Source: Brachybacterium squillarum M-6-3 (GTDB lineage Bacteria > Actinomycetota > Actinomycetes > Actinomycetales > Dermabacteraceae). Taken from it: a stretch of DNA of 64,000 nt. Numbering within the stretch: position 1 is the first letter of the stretch; each line of letters begins with the position of its first letter. Below, in pieces: positions 24,751 to 33,694 of the stretch. The DNA is taken from the NCBI RefSeq assembly GCF_000225825.1, contig NZ_AGBX01000001.1, positions 1,302,001 through 1,366,000 on the forward strand, written 5' to 3'. Made by a program: the position numbers and the translations under genes. A model generated the notes under the pieces. That model did not search any database. It saw nothing but the letters and a program-made list of their open reading frames with translations, and had not been told where the DNA came from.

Positions 24751-24854
24751 GGCATCCCTCCGCGGGAGTCATGCCGGGGGCGGCTCGGCGAACCGCCGAC
24801 GGCCGTATCGGACGATGCGACCCCGAGGCGAGCCTCATGGGTCGTGTGGGTCAC

Positions 24855-24860
24855 AGGCTA
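24855..24860 (-). promoter_or_regulatory. gbcA promoter, -10 box
   Basis: TAGCCT on the minus strand, about 105 bases before the gbcA start. An inverted repeat with CATCGGG and CCCGATG arms (24863-24891) sits just upstream, where the -35 region would lie. Confidence 0.45.
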
Positions 24861-24862
24861 AC

Positions 24863-24891
24863 CATCGGGTCACCCCCGCGGGCGCCCGATG
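24863..24891. promoter_or_regulatory. Inverted repeat at the gbcA promoter
   Basis: Perfect 7-bp arms CATCGGG/CCCGATG around a GC-rich 15-base centre. It is upstream of the gbcA -10 and downstream of the soxG stop, so it could be an operator or a terminator; the position over the -35 region favours an operator. Confidence 0.4.
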
Positions 24892-24949
24892 CGAACGCAC
24901 ATTCCCGGGGAGAACCATGCGGGATTCGTGCACGATTCGACGGGGCGGA

Positions 24950-25744
24950 TCAGGCGACGGTGAGCTCGCGCATCGCGTCGAGCAGCCAGCGGACCGTGAA
25001 CTCGGCGAAGGAGGCGCGGGGGTAGATCCGCCAGGTGTCCCCGGCGCTGCGGTGCAGGATCACCGGCACCGGGCCGAGCAGGGTGCTGGCCACGTCGCCG
25101 ACGCCGAAGGCCCGCGGGTGCAGGTCCAGGTGACAGCCCTTCTCCAGCACGGTGCGCGCCTCGGCCCCGGTCAGCTCGAGGATGGTGCGGTTGCCGGAGA
25201 GGTCCACCACCTGCCCGGCCGCGCGCTCCCGGGCGGGACCGTCCTCCGACGCCTCGCGGGGTTCCAGCACCTCCGCGAGCGCCTCGGCCTCGCCGAACGA
25301 CTGGGGCCGGGAGACGTCCACGGCCAGGAACTCGTCGGGGGAGAGCCACAGCAGATGCAGCGCCTCGGCGTCCCCGGTGGAGGCGCGGGCCGCGGGCAGC
25401 GCCAGTCCGAGCGCCGCCTCCAGCCGGGCCGCCGCCTCGGAGCCGGGCACGGCGCGCAGACCCCACTGCGGGGCGCCGGGGATCTCCCGCAGCTCCGCCA
25501 CCCCGGCGCGGCCGCCGGCGGCCATCTCGCCGGCCAGGTGGGCGGCGGGGGAGCGGCGCAGGCCGTGCAGGGGGTGCTCCGGCGGCAGGGCGGTCGGCCC
25601 CGTGGCGTGAGGCATCTGGTCCGGCTGGCCGGCGCCGCCTCCGCCCTGCGCGGAGGCGCCGGCCGGGGCCGGGGCGTGGGCGCCCGTCGGGGGTGCGGCG
25701 CCGGCGGCCGCGGTCGGATGCTCGGTGGTGGACTGCTCAGCCAT
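24950..25744 (-). CDS. soxG: Sarcosine oxidase gamma subunit
   Basis: A 264-residue protein with a disordered Ala/Gly/Pro leader of about 50 residues, then a GcvT-like fold (LHGLRRSPAAHLAGEMAA, VDLSGNRTILELTGAEART, LEKGCHLDLHP, FTVRWLLDAMREL). The pattern matches SoxG. The leader is longer than usual. Its start overlaps the end of soxA by 8 bases. SoxG completes the alpha-beta-gamma-delta sarcosine oxidase heterotetramer. Confidence 0.88.
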   Translation of the reverse strand: MAEQSTTEHPTAAAGAAPPTGAHAPAPAGASAQGGGGAGQPDQMPHATGPTALPPEHPLHGLRRSPAAHLAGEMAAGGRAGVAELREIPGAPQWGLRAVPGSEAAARLEAALGLALPAARASTGDAEALHLLWLSPDEFLAVDVSRPQSFGEAEALAEVLEPREASEDGPARERAAGQVVDLSGNRTILELTGAEARTVLEKGCHLDLHPRAFGVGDVASTLLGPVPVILHRSAGDTWRIYPRASFAEFTVRWLLDAMRELTVA

Positions 25745-28688
25745 CGCGGCGGCTCCCGTCGGGGTCGTAGAACACGGAGGGGACGATCTCCATCTCCAGC
25801 AGCGACCCGTCCTCGAGCACCGCCCGGACCTGTTCGCCGATGCGGTCGAAACCGCCGCTGACCAGGCCCAGCGCGATCGGATGGCCGAGCGTCGCCGAGT
25901 GGTAGCTGGAGGTGATGTGGCCCAGGTGCGGCACGGGGCCGGCCTCCGGGGTCATCGGGGTGTCCGGGGCGATCACGTGGGTGCCCTCCTCGACCCGCGT
26001 CCGGCCGTCCAGCGGCTGCAGGCCCACGAACTGCTTGCGGTCGCTGCGGGAGGTGTCGGGGCGGGAGAAGGAGCGCTTGCCGATGAAGTCCTTGAACGTC
26101 GAGACCGCCCACTCCATGCCGGCGTCCTGCGGGGTGACGGTGCCGTCGGTGTCCTGGCCGATGATGACCAGGCCCTTCTCGGCGCGCAGCACGTGCATCG
26201 TCTCCGTGCCGTAGGGCGTGATCCCGGCAGCCTCACCGGCGGTTCGGATGAGCTCCCATGCGGCCTGGCCGTGGAAGTTCTCCACGTTGACCTCGAAGGA
26301 CAGCTCGCCGGAGAAGGAGATGCGGCAGATCCGCGCCGGGATCCCGTTCGCCAGCGTCGTGGCGCGGAACTCCATGAAGCCGAAGCCCTCCTGGCTGACG
26401 TCCAGCTCGGGCGCGACCTGCGCGATCACCTCGCGGGAGCGGGGCCCGGCCACGGCGATGGTGTTCCAATGCTCGGTGACGGAGGTCAGCACTACGTCCA
26501 GCTCCGGCCACTCCGTCTGCAGCCACTCCTCCAGCCAGTCCAGCACCTTCGCGGCGCCGCCGGTGGTGGTGGTCATCAGGTAGCGGTCCGGGGCGATCCG
26601 CAGGGTCACGCCGTCGTCGAACAGCATCCCGTCGGCCGTGCACATCAGCCCGTAGCGGCCCTTGCCGACGGCCAGCTTCGCGAAGCCGTTGGTGTAGACG
26701 CGGTTCAGGAACTCGGGGGCGTCGGCGCCGCGGATCTCGATCTTGCCGAGGGTGGAGACGTCCTGCATCCCCACCCCGCCGCGCACCGCCAGGCACTCGC
26801 GCGCCACGGCGGCGTCCATGTCCTCCACGCCCCCGCCGGGCAGGGCCTGCGGGTAGAAGCGGGGGCGCTTCCACTGGCCGACGTCCTCGAACACCGCGCC
26901 CTGATCCACGTGCCAGGGGTGGATGTTCGTGACCCGCACCGGGTCGAACAGCTCCCGGCGGCGCCGCCCCGCGAGCGCCGCGAAGGCGACGGGGGAGTAC
27001 GGCGGACGGTGCCGCGGCACGCCCACGGCCGAGAGGTCCGCGGTGGAGCCCTCCTGCTGGGCGAGCAGGGTGGCGATGGCGCCGACGGCGGCGACTGCGC
27101 TGGTCTTGCCCTGATCGGAGGCCGTGGAGATCGAGGTGTAGCGCTTGATGTGCTCGACGGAGCGCATGCCCGCCCCGGTGGCGCGCAGGATGTCCGCGAC
27201 GGACTGGTCGCGCTGCAGGTCCACCAGATGGTTCCGCCAGCGCTCCGGGTCCAGCGGCTCCCCCTCGGGCAGTCGCGGATCGGGTAGCAGCCACAGCGGA
27301 CGCACCGCCCCGGTCGGCTCGGCGGGCGCGGTCGGCAGCTGCAGGGCGGTCTCCCAGCCGGTGGCCGCGGCGGCTGCCTGCCCGGCCCGGGCCCCGGTCT
27401 CCAGGGCGTCCGCGAGGCTCGGCAGCCCGGCGGCGGCACCGACCACCTGCTGGTGGGCGACGGCCCCGGTGGGCACGAAGCCCCCGGCCCGATCGCTCCA
27501 GGCGACGGGTCCCTGCCGCTGGGTGTGCAGGTGCAGCACGGGGGAGTGACCGCCGGAGATCGCCAGCAGGTCCGCCGCGATCCCCGTCGTCTCCGCCGAG
27601 GGGGCGCCGTCCGCATCGAGGTCCGCGACGACGACGCCGCTCAGCACGCCCTCCCCGTCGGCGTCGGTGCCGACGACGGCGGCGCCGTGCCGGGCCTGCA
27701 CCCCGCTCGCGGCCAGCACCGCGGCGGCGCGCTCGCTCGGCGCGGGACGGGCGTCGACCACGGCGGCCACCTCGATGCCGGCCTCCACCAGGTCCTCCAC
27801 CAGGGCGTAGGGGGCGTCGTTCGTGGTCGCGACGACCACCCGCTCGCCAGGGGCGACGGCCCAGCGGTTCAGGTAGGAACGCACCGCTCCGGCGAGCATG
27901 ATGCCGGGCCGGTCGTTGTCGGCGAACACCAGCGGCCGCTCGTGCGCCCCGGTCGCGAGCACCACCTCGCGGGCCCGCAGGTGCCAGATCCGCTGCCGCG
28001 GCACCCCGGGGCGCGGCTCGGCGTCCCGCTCGCAGCGCTCCACGGCCACCACGAAGTTCGCGTCGTAGGCGCCGATGGCGGTGGTGCGGCGCAGCACCCG
28101 GGTCTCCTCGGCGGCGTCGAACTCGGCGGCGACCTCGGCCACCCAGTCCAGCGCGGGCCGGTCCTCGATCCGCTCGTGGCGGCCGGAGAGCAGGGAGCCG
28201 CCGAGCATGCTCTGCTCGTCCAGCAGCATCGTGCGGGCCCCGGAGCGGGCGGCCTCCCGGGCGGCGGCCAGGCCCGCCGGGCCGGCGCCGATCACCAGCA
28301 CATCGGTGTGGACGTGGTGGTGCTCGTAGACCTCCTCGTCGCCCAGCGGGTCCAGCACGCCCATGCCCTGCAGCCAGCGGGCGCGCATCCCGTCGGTCGC
28401 CTCGAGGGTGGTGGCCGGGAGCATCGACTCGGCGGGGGTGCCGGGGGCAGTGGGCTCCAGGTGCAGCAGGGCGTTCGGCTCCTCGATGCCGGCGGTGAGG
28501 ATGCCGCGGGGCCGCGCCCGGTACAGGGAGGGGCCGCAGACGATCGACCCGCCGGCGATCGCGGCGGAGGCCACGGTGTCCCCGGCGAAGCCCCGCACGG
28601 TGTCCTCGCCGAGGGTGAGGATCAGGGGCCGGGAGCGGTCGATGCCATGGCCGGGGGAGCGGGAGGCGTCGAGGCGGCGGCCGGTCAT
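25737..28688 (-). CDS. soxA: Sarcosine oxidase alpha subunit
   Basis: A 983-residue subunit. N-terminal part: a ferredoxin-like start (RPLILTLGEDTVRGFAGDTV) and an NAD/FAD-binding fold (VIGAGPAGLAAAREAARSGA). C-terminal part, from about residue 600: a folate-binding GcvT-type domain (YTNGFAKLAVGKGRYGLMCT, ETMHVLRAEKGLVIIGQDTD). The start at 28688 gives a 4-base overlap with soxD. The enzyme oxidises sarcosine to glycine, passing the methyl carbon to tetrahydrofolate and electrons to O2. Confidence 0.93.
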   Translation of the reverse strand: MTGRRLDASRSPGHGIDRSRPLILTLGEDTVRGFAGDTVASAAIAGGSIVCGPSLYRARPRGILTAGIEEPNALLHLEPTAPGTPAESMLPATTLEATDGMRARWLQGMGVLDPLGDEEVYEHHHVHTDVLVIGAGPAGLAAAREAARSGARTMLLDEQSMLGGSLLSGRHERIEDRPALDWVAEVAAEFDAAEETRVLRRTTAIGAYDANFVVAVERCERDAEPRPGVPRQRIWHLRAREVVLATGAHERPLVFADNDRPGIMLAGAVRSYLNRWAVAPGERVVVATTNDAPYALVEDLVEAGIEVAAVVDARPAPSERAAAVLAASGVQARHGAAVVGTDADGEGVLSGVVVADLDADGAPSAETTGIAADLLAISGGHSPVLHLHTQRQGPVAWSDRAGGFVPTGAVAHQQVVGAAAGLPSLADALETGARAGQAAAAATGWETALQLPTAPAEPTGAVRPLWLLPDPRLPEGEPLDPERWRNHLVDLQRDQSVADILRATGAGMRSVEHIKRYTSISTASDQGKTSAVAAVGAIATLLAQQEGSTADLSAVGVPRHRPPYSPVAFAALAGRRRRELFDPVRVTNIHPWHVDQGAVFEDVGQWKRPRFYPQALPGGGVEDMDAAVARECLAVRGGVGMQDVSTLGKIEIRGADAPEFLNRVYTNGFAKLAVGKGRYGLMCTADGMLFDDGVTLRIAPDRYLMTTTTGGAAKVLDWLEEWLQTEWPELDVVLTSVTEHWNTIAVAGPRSREVIAQVAPELDVSQEGFGFMEFRATTLANGIPARICRISFSGELSFEVNVENFHGQAAWELIRTAGEAAGITPYGTETMHVLRAEKGLVIIGQDTDGTVTPQDAGMEWAVSTFKDFIGKRSFSRPDTSRSDRKQFVGLQPLDGRTRVEEGTHVIAPDTPMTPEAGPVPHLGHITSSYHSATLGHPIALGLVSGGFDRIGEQVRAVLEDGSLLEMEIVPSVFYDPDGSRRDG

Positions 28689-29026
28689 GCGCCCGCCCCG
28701 TCCGTCGTCGTCCCCGCCGCGTCGGTCGACGTCCCCGCCGCGTCGGCACCGCGCTCGCCGGGCAGCGGCCGGCCGAGGGCGGCGGTGGCCAGCACCTCGT
28801 AGCTGCGGGTGTCGCGCAGGGCGTGGAACCACTTGCGGCAGCCGGCGCTGTGCTGCCAGCGCTCGGTGAACTCGCCCGCGGGGTTCGCGCGGAAGAAGAG
28901 GAACTCGGCCCAGGCGCGGTCGTCCACGGCGTGCGGGTCCGCCGGGTACGCGACCCGGGCCTCGCCGCCGTAGTGGAACTCGACCTCGTCGCGGGGCCCG
29001 CAGTGGGGGCAGTCGATCAGCAGCAT
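28685..29026 (-). CDS. soxD: Sarcosine oxidase delta subunit
   Basis: A 113-residue subunit with the zinc-binding start MLLIDCPHCGPRDEVEFHYG (Cys6, Cys9) and the later His/Cys in WQHSAGCRKWF. The C-terminal 20 residues are a Thr/Ala/Gly tail with repeated DAAGT units beyond the usual family end. It overlaps soxA by 4 bases (ATGA) and follows soxB by 46. Confidence 0.93.
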   Translation of the reverse strand: MLLIDCPHCGPRDEVEFHYGGEARVAYPADPHAVDDRAWAEFLFFRANPAGEFTERWQHSAGCRKWFHALRDTRSYEVLATAALGRPLPGERGADAAGTSTDAAGTTTDGAGA

Positions 29027-29072
29027 GTCCTGGCTCTCTTCCTGGCTCGAGGCGCGGGGGATCGGGGCGGGC

Positions 29073-30290
29073 TCAGTGGGCGACGGCGGCCGCGCCGTGC
29101 TCGTCGATCAGGTGGCCGGTGGTGAAGCGGTCCAGCACGAAGGGGGCGCTCAGTGGGTGCGGGGCGCCGGTGGCGATGGTGTGGGCGAAGGTGAGGCCCG
29201 CGCCCGGGGTGCCCTTGAAGCCGCCGGTGCCCCAGCCGCCGTTGACGAACAGGCCCTCGACCTCGGTGGGGGAGATGATCGGGGAGGCGTCCGGGGTGGT
29301 GTCCACGATCCCGCCCCAGGTGCGCAGCAGGTGCGCGCGGGAGAAGATCGGGAACAGCTCGACGGCGGCGGCCATCTGCTCCTCGATGACGTGGAAGGCG
29401 CCGCGCTGGCCGTAGCCGATGTAGCCGTCCACGCCCGCGCCCATCACCAGCTCACCCTTGTGGGCCTGGGAGACGTACACGTGCACGTGGTTGGACATCA
29501 CCACGGTGGGGTGGACCGGCTCGAACAGCTCGGAGACCAGGGCCTGCAGCGGATGGGACTGGATGGGCAGGCGGATGCCCGCCTTCTCCGCGAGCACCGT
29601 CGAGTAGCCGGCGACGGAGAGCCCCACCCGGCCGGCGCCGATGCGGCCGCGGGAGGTCTGCACCCCGGTGACGCGGCCGTGGTCGATGTCGAAGCCGGTC
29701 ACCTCGCAGTTCTGGATGATGTCCACGCCCATCTCGTCGCAGCGACGGGCGAGCGCCCAGGCCACGTGGTCGTGCTTGGCGATGCCCGCGCGCGGCTGGT
29801 AGGTGGCGCCGAGCACGGGGTAGCGGATGTCGTCCCCGGTGTTGACGATGGGGCAGACCTCGGCGACGCCGGCCGGGTCCAGGTACTCGGCGTCCACGCC
29901 GTTCAGACGGTTGGCGGCCACGCGGCGGCGGGACTCGCGCACGTCCTGCTCGGTGTGGGCCAGGTTCAGCACGCCGCGCTGGGAGAACAGGAAGTCGTAG
30001 TCGAGCTCCTCGGGCAGCTCCTCCCAGAGCTTCAGGGACTGCTCGTAGATCGCCGCGGACTCGTCCCACAGGTAGTTCGAGCGGATGATCGTGGTGTTGC
30101 GGGCCATGTTCCCGCCGGCCAGCCAGCCCTTCTCCAGGATCGCCACGTCGGTGATGCCGTGGCGGGAGCCCAGGTAGTAGGCCGTGGCCAGGCCGTGGCC
30201 GCCCCCGCCGACGATCACCACGTCGTAGGTGGCCTTCGGCTCGGGGTTCCTCCACAGGAAGTCCGGGTGCTCGGGAAGCGGTGTCGCCAC
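29073..30290 (-). CDS. soxB: Sarcosine oxidase beta subunit
   Basis: A 405-residue flavoprotein of the DAO family. The N-terminal dinucleotide fold reads [18 protein letters not shown], with a long conserved N-terminus ([20 protein letters not shown]). The C-terminal segment [20 protein letters not shown] is the flavin-binding end of the family. SoxB holds the catalytic FAD and the covalent FMN at the interface with SoxA. It is the first gene of soxBDAG, reading away from the GntR-type regulator, with an operator-like palindrome about 90 bases upstream. Confidence 0.95.
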   Translation of the reverse strand: MATPLPEHPDFLWRNPEPKATYDVVIVGGGGHGLATAYYLGSRHGITDVAILEKGWLAGGNMARNTTIIRSNYLWDESAAIYEQSLKLWEELPEELDYDFLFSQRGVLNLAHTEQDVRESRRRVAANRLNGVDAEYLDPAGVAEVCPIVNTGDDIRYPVLGATYQPRAGIAKHDHVAWALARRCDEMGVDIIQNCEVTGFDIDHGRVTGVQTSRGRIGAGRVGLSVAGYSTVLAEKAGIRLPIQSHPLQALVSELFEPVHPTVVMSNHVHVYVSQAHKGELVMGAGVDGYIGYGQRGAFHVIEEQMAAAVELFPIFSRAHLLRTWGGIVDTTPDASPIISPTEVEGLFVNGGWGTGGFKGTPGAGLTFAHTIATGAPHPLSAPFVLDRFTTGHLIDEHGAAAVAH

Positions 30291-30377
30291 GGGCGGGCTC
30301 CTTCACGGCGGGGGAGCGACGGACGACGATGCCGGGGTCCTCGGGAGACCCCGGGGCGACGACAGCCCCTCTGAACG

Positions 30378-30397
30378 ACAACTGGTATATCAGTTGT
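30378..30397. promoter_or_regulatory. GntR (FCD-type) operator
   Basis: ACAACTGGTATATCAGTTGT: perfect 7-base arms ACAACTG/CAGTTGT around GTATAT. It lies between the divergent soxB and gntR genes and just before a TAGACT -10 box (30403-30408). The CTGGTAT half resembles known FadR-subfamily sites. Confidence 0.75.
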
Positions 30398-30402
30398 GTG
30401 CT

Positions 30403-30408
30403 TAGACT
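30403..30408 (+). promoter_or_regulatory. -10 box of the gntR gene
   Basis: TAGACT, with the operator covering its -35 region, which suggests autorepression. The leader to the TTG start is about 78 bases. Confidence 0.5.
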
Positions 30409-30491
30409 AGGCCGCGGCCCCGCATCGGGCAAGCACCCAGCGCACACGCGGAGCGGGCACGGAGGGACGACGAAGGAGAAAGGGGGAGCGG

Positions 30492-31139
30492 TTGACGGCG
30501 ACGACGACGGGCCCCACCCTGGCCGAGCGCGCCTACCGCGAGCTGCGCGCCCGCCTGCTGCTGCTCGACATCGCCCCCGGCGACCCCATCTCCGAAGCCG
30601 CGCTCGCCGCCGAGATCGGCGTGGGCCGCACCCCGCTGCGCGAGGCCGTCAAGCGCCTCGAAGCCGACCACCTGGTGGTCACCTACCCCCGCCGCGGCAC
30701 CTTCGCCGCCTCGGTGGATCTCGCCGACCTGGCCGAGCTCACCGAGATCCGCGCCGCCGTGTTCCCCCTGGTCGCCCGCCGCGCCGCCGCCTCCCGTGGG
30801 GGCGCCGCGGCCACCGAGCTCGCCGAGGCCCGCGGTCAGGTGGCCGCCGCCGACGGCGCCGAGGGGCCGCGCGCGCTGCTGGAGATGGACCTCGCCGTGC
30901 ACGCCCTCATCGACCGCGCCGCCGCCAGCCCCTTCCTCGAGGAGACCCTGGCGCGGCTGGACGGCCTGGTCACCCGCATGTGGTGCCTGATGCTGGACCG
31001 CCTGCCGCCGATGGGCGACCACATCGCCGAGCACACCGCTCTGATCGACGCGATCCTCGGCGGCGACGAGGAGCACGCCGCCGCGCTCGCCGTGGAGCAC
31101 GTGCGCCACTTCGACGCCGCCGTGCGCGGGGTGCTCTGA
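30492..31139 (+). CDS. GntR-family regulator (FCD domain)
   Basis: A 215-residue regulator. The TTG start at 30492 follows AGGGGGAG. The winged helix is AYRELRARLLLLDIAPGDPI with VGRTPLREAVKRLEADHLV and RRGTFAASVD. The C-terminal all-helical FCD domain has the metal-binding-like His in LAVHALIDRAAASP, the later DHIAEHTALIDAI and the terminal VEHVRHFDAAV. It is divergent from soxB with one palindrome between, so it most likely controls the sarcosine oxidase operon and itself. Confidence 0.9.
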   Translation: MTATTTGPTLAERAYRELRARLLLLDIAPGDPISEAALAAEIGVGRTPLREAVKRLEADHLVVTYPRRGTFAASVDLADLAELTEIRAAVFPLVARRAAASRGGAAATELAEARGQVAAADGAEGPRALLEMDLAVHALIDRAAASPFLEETLARLDGLVTRMWCLMLDRLPPMGDHIAEHTALIDAILGGDEEHAAALAVEHVRHFDAAVRGVL

Positions 31140-31159
31140 GGGCACTGCCCGGGGAGGTG

Positions 31160-32092
31160 TCAGCCGTCCCCGGCGGGCGGGACCGCCGCATGCTGCGCCG
31201 CGGCCTCCCGCAGCGCCTCCACCGCCCGCGCCAGCACCGGACGGGCCAGGGAGCCCTCGCGGACGACGGCGAGCACGCGGCGGCTGGGGGCGGAGGGGCC
31301 GCTGAGCGGCACCCGCACCGCGCGGGCGTCGGCGGAGGAGCGCACCAGGCGCGGCACGAAGGCCACGCCCAGCCCGTCGCTGACCAGCGCCTCCTGGGAG
31401 CCCCAGTCGGAGACCTCGTGCACCACCCGCGGCGTGGCCCCGGCCGCCGTGAACGCCGTGGCGAACAGCGCGCGGTAGGGGGTGCCGACCCGGTCGGTGA
31501 TCCAGTCCTCCTCGCCCAGCTCCTCCAGGCTCAGCGCCGCGCGGCCCGCCAGCGGATGGTCCTCGGGCAGCAGGACGTCCAGGGGGTCGTCCAGCAGGGG
31601 GATCTCCTCGGTGGGCCGCGGTTCGGCGCCGCCGGGGGTATGCATCGCGACGATGATCGCCAGGTCGAGCCGGCGGGCGCTCAGCAGCTCCAGGCAGCGT
31701 CTCGGATCGGCCTCGACGATGTGCACGCTCAGGCCCGGCTCCCGCGCCCGCAGACGCGCCGCGACCGGGGAGATGAGGGAGGCCGTGGCGGTGGAGAAGC
31801 CGCCCATCCGCAGCTCGGCGGGGGCGGCGTCCCCGGCGGCCGCGCGGACGTCTCCCTCGACCCCTTCCCACAGGGCCAGCAGCTCGTCGCTGCGCTCCAC
31901 CAGGCGCTTCCCGGCGGCGGTCAGGACGAGGCCCCGCCCGTCGCGCTCCACCAGCGGCACGCCGAGGCCGCGCTGGTACTCGCGCAGCTGGGAGGAGACC
32001 GCCGAGGGCGAATAGCCGAGGGCCTCCGCGGCCGCGGTGACGGTGCCGCAGGCCGCGAGGGTGCGCAGCACGGTGAGGCGATGGTCGAGCAT
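31160..32092 (-). CDS. LysR-family transcriptional regulator
   Basis: A 310-residue LysR-type protein. The start at 32092 has GAAGGGA upstream. The N-terminal winged helix is MLDHRLTVLRTLAACGTVTA and AEALGYSPSAVSSQLREYQR; the effector domain begins about residue 92 (ELRMGGFSTATASLISPVA). It converges with the gntR gene and is divergent from the EEP-family gene with about 200 bases between. No TN11A palindrome was obvious there. The target is unknown. Confidence 0.88.
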   Translation of the reverse strand: MLDHRLTVLRTLAACGTVTAAAEALGYSPSAVSSQLREYQRGLGVPLVERDGRGLVLTAAGKRLVERSDELLALWEGVEGDVRAAAGDAAPAELRMGGFSTATASLISPVAARLRAREPGLSVHIVEADPRRCLELLSARRLDLAIIVAMHTPGGAEPRPTEEIPLLDDPLDVLLPEDHPLAGRAALSLEELGEEDWITDRVGTPYRALFATAFTAAGATPRVVHEVSDWGSQEALVSDGLGVAFVPRLVRSSADARAVRVPLSGPSAPSRRVLAVVREGSLARPVLARAVEALREAAAQHAAVPPAGDG

Positions 32093-32298
32093 CCGTGGTC
32101 CCTTCCCGGGCGCGGTGCGAGGTGATGTCCTGGCGGGATTCTGCCCTCTGCGACGGTCCTCGGCACAGTCCGTCCGGGGCGGCCATCGGCGGGGATCTTC
32201 CGGGCACTCCCGGACGGGACGGGACGCAACGCCCTGGCCGCCCGAAGCGCATCCGTGCAGGTCAGCGACGGTGGTGCCGGGCGCGGAGGCGCGGCACA

Positions 32299-33531
32299 AT
32301 GGATACCATGCTTCCTCGGCCCCCTCGCAGCACGCCTCGGATCTCCCGTCGCGGCGCCCTCGCCGCTGCGGCCGCCGCGGGCATCGGCGCCCCGCTGGCC
32401 GCGCGTGCGGAGCCGGCCCCGGCCGCCGGGAACCACGCCAGCAACGTCCGCGTCGCCACCTTCAACGCCGCCCTGAACCGCCCCGCGGCCGGCGAGCTGA
32501 TCCGTGACCTGGAACCCGGCGAGGACGCCCAGGCGAAGGCCGTCGCCGAGATCATCCAGATCAACGACCCCGACGTGCTGCTGATCAACGAGCTCGACCA
32601 CGACGAGGACGGCCGCGCCCTCGCCCTGCTGCAGGAGAAGTACCTGCAGGTGGGTCAGAACGGCTCGACCCCCGTCTACTACCCGTACACCTTCACGGCG
32701 CCCGTGAACACGGGGGAGCCGACCGGCCTGGACCTCGACGGGGACGGCAGCACCGACGGCCCGGGCGACGCCCACGGCTTCGGCGCCTTCCCCGGTCAGT
32801 ACGGCATGGCCGTGCTCTCGCGGTACCCGATCCTCGCCGAGGACGTGCGCACCTTCCAGAAGCTGAGCTGGGCCTCGATGCCGCAGAACCTGCTGCCCCG
32901 CGACTACTACGGCGAGGAGGCGGCCGATCTCCTGCGGCTGTCCTCCAAGTCCCACTGGGATGTGCCCGTGCGCGTCGGCTCCACCACCCTGCACGTGCTC
33001 GCCTCGCACCCCACCCCGCCCAGCTTCGACGGCCCCGAGAAGCGCAACCAGCGCCGCAACCACGACGAGATCCGCTTCTGGGCCGACTACCTCACGCCGG
33101 GGCGGACCTCCCGCTGGATCGTCGACGACGAGGGGACCCGGGGCGGCCTCGCGGCGAACTCCTCCTTCGTGATCCTGGGCGACCTCAACGCCGACCCCCT
33201 GGACGGCGACTCCTGGCCCGGCGCGATCGACCACCTCCTCTCCCACGCGAAGATCCGCGACCCCCGCCCGGGCAGCGAGGGCGGGAAACGGGCCGCCGCC
33301 GACCAGGGCGGCGCGAACGCGGACCACGAGACCGGTCCGCGCCTGGACACCGCCGACTTCACCGACGACCCCGGCCCCGGCAACCTGCGCGTGGACTACG
33401 TGCTGCCCGCCAAGAAGCTGCAGGTGGCCGACGCCCGCGTCTACTGGCCCAGCCCCGGGCAGGCCGGCACCGAGCAGGTCGCCGCAGCCTCCGACCACCG
33501 CCTGGTGCGCCTGGACCTCCGCCTGCGCTGA
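32299..33531 (+). CDS. Tat-exported endonuclease/exonuclease/phosphatase-family protein
   Basis: A 410-residue secreted protein. The start at 32299 (or 32308) has GGAGG upstream. The Tat signal peptide carries the twin Arg in RISRRGALAAAAAAGIG and ends near ARAEP. The EEP fold follows: RVATFNAALNRP, the metal Glu in LLINELDHDEDG, VLASHPTPPSFDG, FVILGDLNADPLDGD and the final catalytic His in ASDHRLVRLDL. A Thr/Asp-rich loop (LDLDGDGSTDGPGDAHG) could bind calcium. The product is extracellular and probably a phosphodiesterase or nuclease; the substrate is not clear. Confidence 0.85.
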   Translation: MDTMLPRPPRSTPRISRRGALAAAAAAGIGAPLAARAEPAPAAGNHASNVRVATFNAALNRPAAGELIRDLEPGEDAQAKAVAEIIQINDPDVLLINELDHDEDGRALALLQEKYLQVGQNGSTPVYYPYTFTAPVNTGEPTGLDLDGDGSTDGPGDAHGFGAFPGQYGMAVLSRYPILAEDVRTFQKLSWASMPQNLLPRDYYGEEAADLLRLSSKSHWDVPVRVGSTTLHVLASHPTPPSFDGPEKRNQRRNHDEIRFWADYLTPGRTSRWIVDDEGTRGGLAANSSFVILGDLNADPLDGDSWPGAIDHLLSHAKIRDPRPGSEGGKRAAADQGGANADHETGPRLDTADFTDDPGPGNLRVDYVLPAKKLQVADARVYWPSPGQAGTEQVAAASDHRLVRLDLRLR

Positions 33532-33577
33532 CCGAGGTTTCCGGATGGTGCCCCGGGAGCCGGGCGCGCCACTCCGT

Positions 33578-33621
33578 GATGTCCCGATATCTTCCGCGCA
33601 GGTGGAAGATGCGTGGACATC
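33578..33621. terminator. Nested inverted repeat between the EEP and rhodanese genes
   Basis: Two paired blocks nest: GATGTCC with GGACATC outside and ATCTTCC with GGAAGAT inside, separated by an unpaired 4-base bulge on each side and an 8-base loop. It is 46 bases after the EEP stop and about 60 before the rhodanese -10. No T tract. Confidence 0.5.
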
Positions 33622-33682
33622 GCCGGGCTCAGGCAGGGCCAGACAGGTTTCGACAGGCTCCGGCGCCGCCGCACCGGCCCTC

Positions 33683-33688
33683 TAGGCT
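33683..33688 (+). promoter_or_regulatory. -10 box for a leaderless rhodanese mRNA
   Basis: TAGGCT ends 6 bases before the ATG at 33695, so transcription should start at or next to the start codon. No Shine-Dalgarno is present. Confidence 0.65.
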
Positions 33689-33694
33689 GGGGAC

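Noticed and set aside
24863-24891. Rho-independent terminator of soxG.
   Set aside because: No T tract, and it overlaps the gbcA promoter region; an operator is at least as likely.
25725-27287. A 520-residue plus-strand frame opposite soxA.
   Set aside because: Low-complexity His/Val/Gly/Ala product; the minus strand holds the recognised SoxA protein.
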